Below the pieces are notes generated by a model. That model worked only from the letters and a program-made list of their open reading frames with translations. It did not search any database and had not been told where the DNA came from. This document shows, one piece after another, positions 5,094-6,027 of a stretch of 6,027 nucleotides of DNA. The stretch's first letter is position 1. Every line of letters begins with the position of its first letter. The stretch is from contig JAEWAC010000232.1 in assembly GCA_023391895.1 (NCBI GenBank), positions 1 to 6,027 of the forward strand, read 5' to 3'. This stretch comes from Bacteroidota bacterium (GTDB lineage: Bacteria; Bacteroidota; Bacteroidia; Chitinophagales; Chitinophagaceae). Made by a program: the position numbers and the translations under genes.

Positions 5094-5103
5094 GCTATAT
5101 AGC
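5094..5103. repeat. GCTATATAGC palindrome
   Basis: A perfect 10-bp palindrome 23 bp right of the second TTTGTATTACAAA site and immediately before a six-codon ATG frame (5105). It may be part of the same control region, or a -7/TATA-like element. Confidence 0.3.
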
Positions 5104-5171
5104 AATGGAAAAGGTCAATAGCTGAGTATGAGTAAGCAAAAATATTAATGACATCAATTTAATTTTCTTCT

Positions 5172-5900
5172 GTGAGTATATCAAGCAGGTTTAACCAAAT
5201 ATATTATGAAGCAAAGAAAAACAAATGGTATGGCTACTTTGCCGTTTTTTGCCGTTTGACCTTGGCTATTGCATGGGTGATTTCAGGAGTAGTAAAAATT
5301 AAAGGAGAGCGCTTTGCCGCCGGCTTATCTCATAATCACCCCTTAGGACAATATTTTGATGCCTTATTCAATACGGGGTATTATTATACATTTATTGGTG
5401 TAAGCCAAGTGATAGTTGCTATCCTATTACTCATTCCAAGAACTGCTCTACTCGGTGCCATTTGCAGTTTTCCCATTATACTTAATATTTGTGTGCTAAC
5501 ATACGCTGTTAGGTTTGAAGGTACTCGTGCTGCAACATTTATGCTCTTGGCTAATTTATTCTTATTGTGTTGGGACTATAACCGACTTAAATCGATTCTG
5601 CCTTTTACGCAAACAAAAATTGGCACAACCTCGAAAAGTGAGCAGAGAATGAATAACAGATTTCCATTTTTATTTTTTGGAGGTGTATTGGCTACTTTAG
5701 CAACAGTTGTGTTTTTAAACAATGTCATTTATGACATTCGACCTGGCAATGAACCAGCGGAATGCTGGAATGGATGTCCTGGCAATAGCAATCCAAAGGC
5801 CTGCGAGGAATTTTGCGATTGTATTCATAACAAGGGTAAACCGCTTCGCGAGTGCCTAAGCGAGTATAAAAAGGCGACTGCAAGGCGAACCGATCGGTAG
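5172..5900 (+). CDS. DoxX-like integral membrane protein with cysteine-rich C-terminal tail
   Basis: A 242-residue protein with five predicted membrane spans at about 22-43, 70-89, 91-112, 119-135 and 164-183. The first four, with RLTLAIAWVISGVVKIKG and FIGVSQVIVAILLLIPRTALLGA, match the DoxX-like four-helix fold, a family loosely tied to redox and membrane functions. A short cytosolic-like loop and a fifth span lead to a polar tail (184-242). The tail holds six cysteines (C198, C202, C211, C215, C217, C228), pointing to disulfides or metal binding outside the cytoplasm. The start is GTG 5172: a TAA lies in frame at 5160-5162 and no ATG occurs before the fourth span, so this is the only start that keeps all helices. 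The codon usage is AT-rich, unlike the 2692-4001 operon. No partner gene adjoins it. The specific role is unknown. Confidence 0.7.
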   Translation: MSISSRFNQIYYEAKKNKWYGYFAVFCRLTLAIAWVISGVVKIKGERFAAGLSHNHPLGQYFDALFNTGYYYTFIGVSQVIVAILLLIPRTALLGAICSFPIILNICVLTYAVRFEGTRAATFMLLANLFLLCWDYNRLKSILPFTQTKIGTTSKSEQRMNNRFPFLFFGGVLATLATVVFLNNVIYDIRPGNEPAECWNGCPGNSNPKACEEFCDCIHNKGKPLRECLSEYKKATARRTDR

Positions 5901-5964
5901 AATTGTAAAACAGTAATATTGGCACGATATGTTCGCTCGTTTGATATAAAGCTGTACACAAGAT

Positions 5965-6000
5965 GGCAGGTAACGTCAGACTGTGCAAAAAGGGTGTCTG
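5965..6000. repeat. Boundary-like half-site right of the DoxX-like gene
   Basis: GGCAGGTAAC (5965-5974) is complementary to GTTACCTGCC at 4946-4955. It is followed by a small hairpin CAGAC (5977-5981) / GTCTG (5996-6000). Downstream GTGTGGGCTAAAGG (from 6002) loosely resembles the GTGGCAAAAGG just before hairpin copy A. The element seems cut by the window edge. Confidence 0.4.
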
Positions 6001-6027
6001 CGTGTGGGCTAAAGGTACTCAGCGGGT

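Larger units (their letters stand above)
4870..5171. other. 302-bp non-coding stretch before the DoxX-like gene
   Basis: It holds the candidate IS end (4924-4941), a boundary-like motif (4946-4968), two copies of a TTTGTATTACAAA palindrome (5031-5070), a GCTATATAGC palindrome (5094-5103) and two tiny open frames of six codons each (5105-5125 and 5128-5148). No obvious TAnnTTTG promoter box was found for the gene at 5172. Confidence 0.6.

Noticed and set aside
5725..5988. Minus-strand open frame overlapping the DoxX-like tail
   Set aside because: No motif, overlaps a supported gene, and no terminator or leader.
10..6027. CAGCGGGT occurs at both window ends (10-17 and 6020-6027), suggesting terminal direct repeats
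   Set aside because: Only eight bases match, with no extension on the readable side. It could be chance, and the right copy is cut by the window edge.

Overview
The window looks like accessory chromosomal DNA of a member of the Bacteroidota, probably close to the Chitinophagaceae. The evidence is the protein types (a PHP-family DnaE fragment, an excisionase-type antitoxin with a PIN toxin, a short XRE regulator, a HEPN protein with a degenerate NTase-like front, an IS1182-like transposase, a DoxX-like membrane protein), AT-rich leaders without clear Shine-Dalgarno sites, and boxes resembling the Bacteroidota -7 element TAnnTTTG. The taxon is inferred from remembered family patterns, not from a search.

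Layout, left to right. Positions 1-228 hold the minus-strand remnant of a DNA polymerase III alpha-like gene, cut off at its 5' side. A hairpin repeat (225-283) follows, then a promoter region and an intact HTH antitoxin gene (465-920). The overlapping PIN-domain toxin (910-1474) appears dead: it has no ATG, GTG or TTG start and carries a one-base frameshift in a G5 run. Behind it lies an unexplained structured block (1559-1753) containing a hairpin architecturally matched to the first one. A minus-strand XRE regulator (1898-2290) has a textbook terminator and three related 16-bp motifs upstream. A two-gene plus-strand operon follows: a HEPN protein (2692-3507) and a conserved-looking unknown (3504-4001) joined by an ATGA overlap. 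Then comes a decayed IS1182-family transposase (about 4022-4869) with a candidate right end near 4924-4941, and an operator-like spacer with palindromes. The last gene is a GTG-started DoxX-like membrane protein with a cysteine-rich tail (5172-5900).

The genes do not form one pathway. The window reads as a set of independent small modules with several disabled genes (polymerase, toxin, transposase), typical of a turnover region. The most interesting signal is between the genes. Two hairpins with different stem sequences, the same 27-nt loop length and similar loops bracket the toxin-antitoxin module in direct orientation. Complementary 10-bp half-sites bracket the DoxX gene. A CCT(A/G)CCGTT...ATTGTT end motif occurs both in the block after the toxin and in front of the DoxX gene. 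This suggests, without proving, a family of folded, cassette-like boundary elements around single-module inserts.
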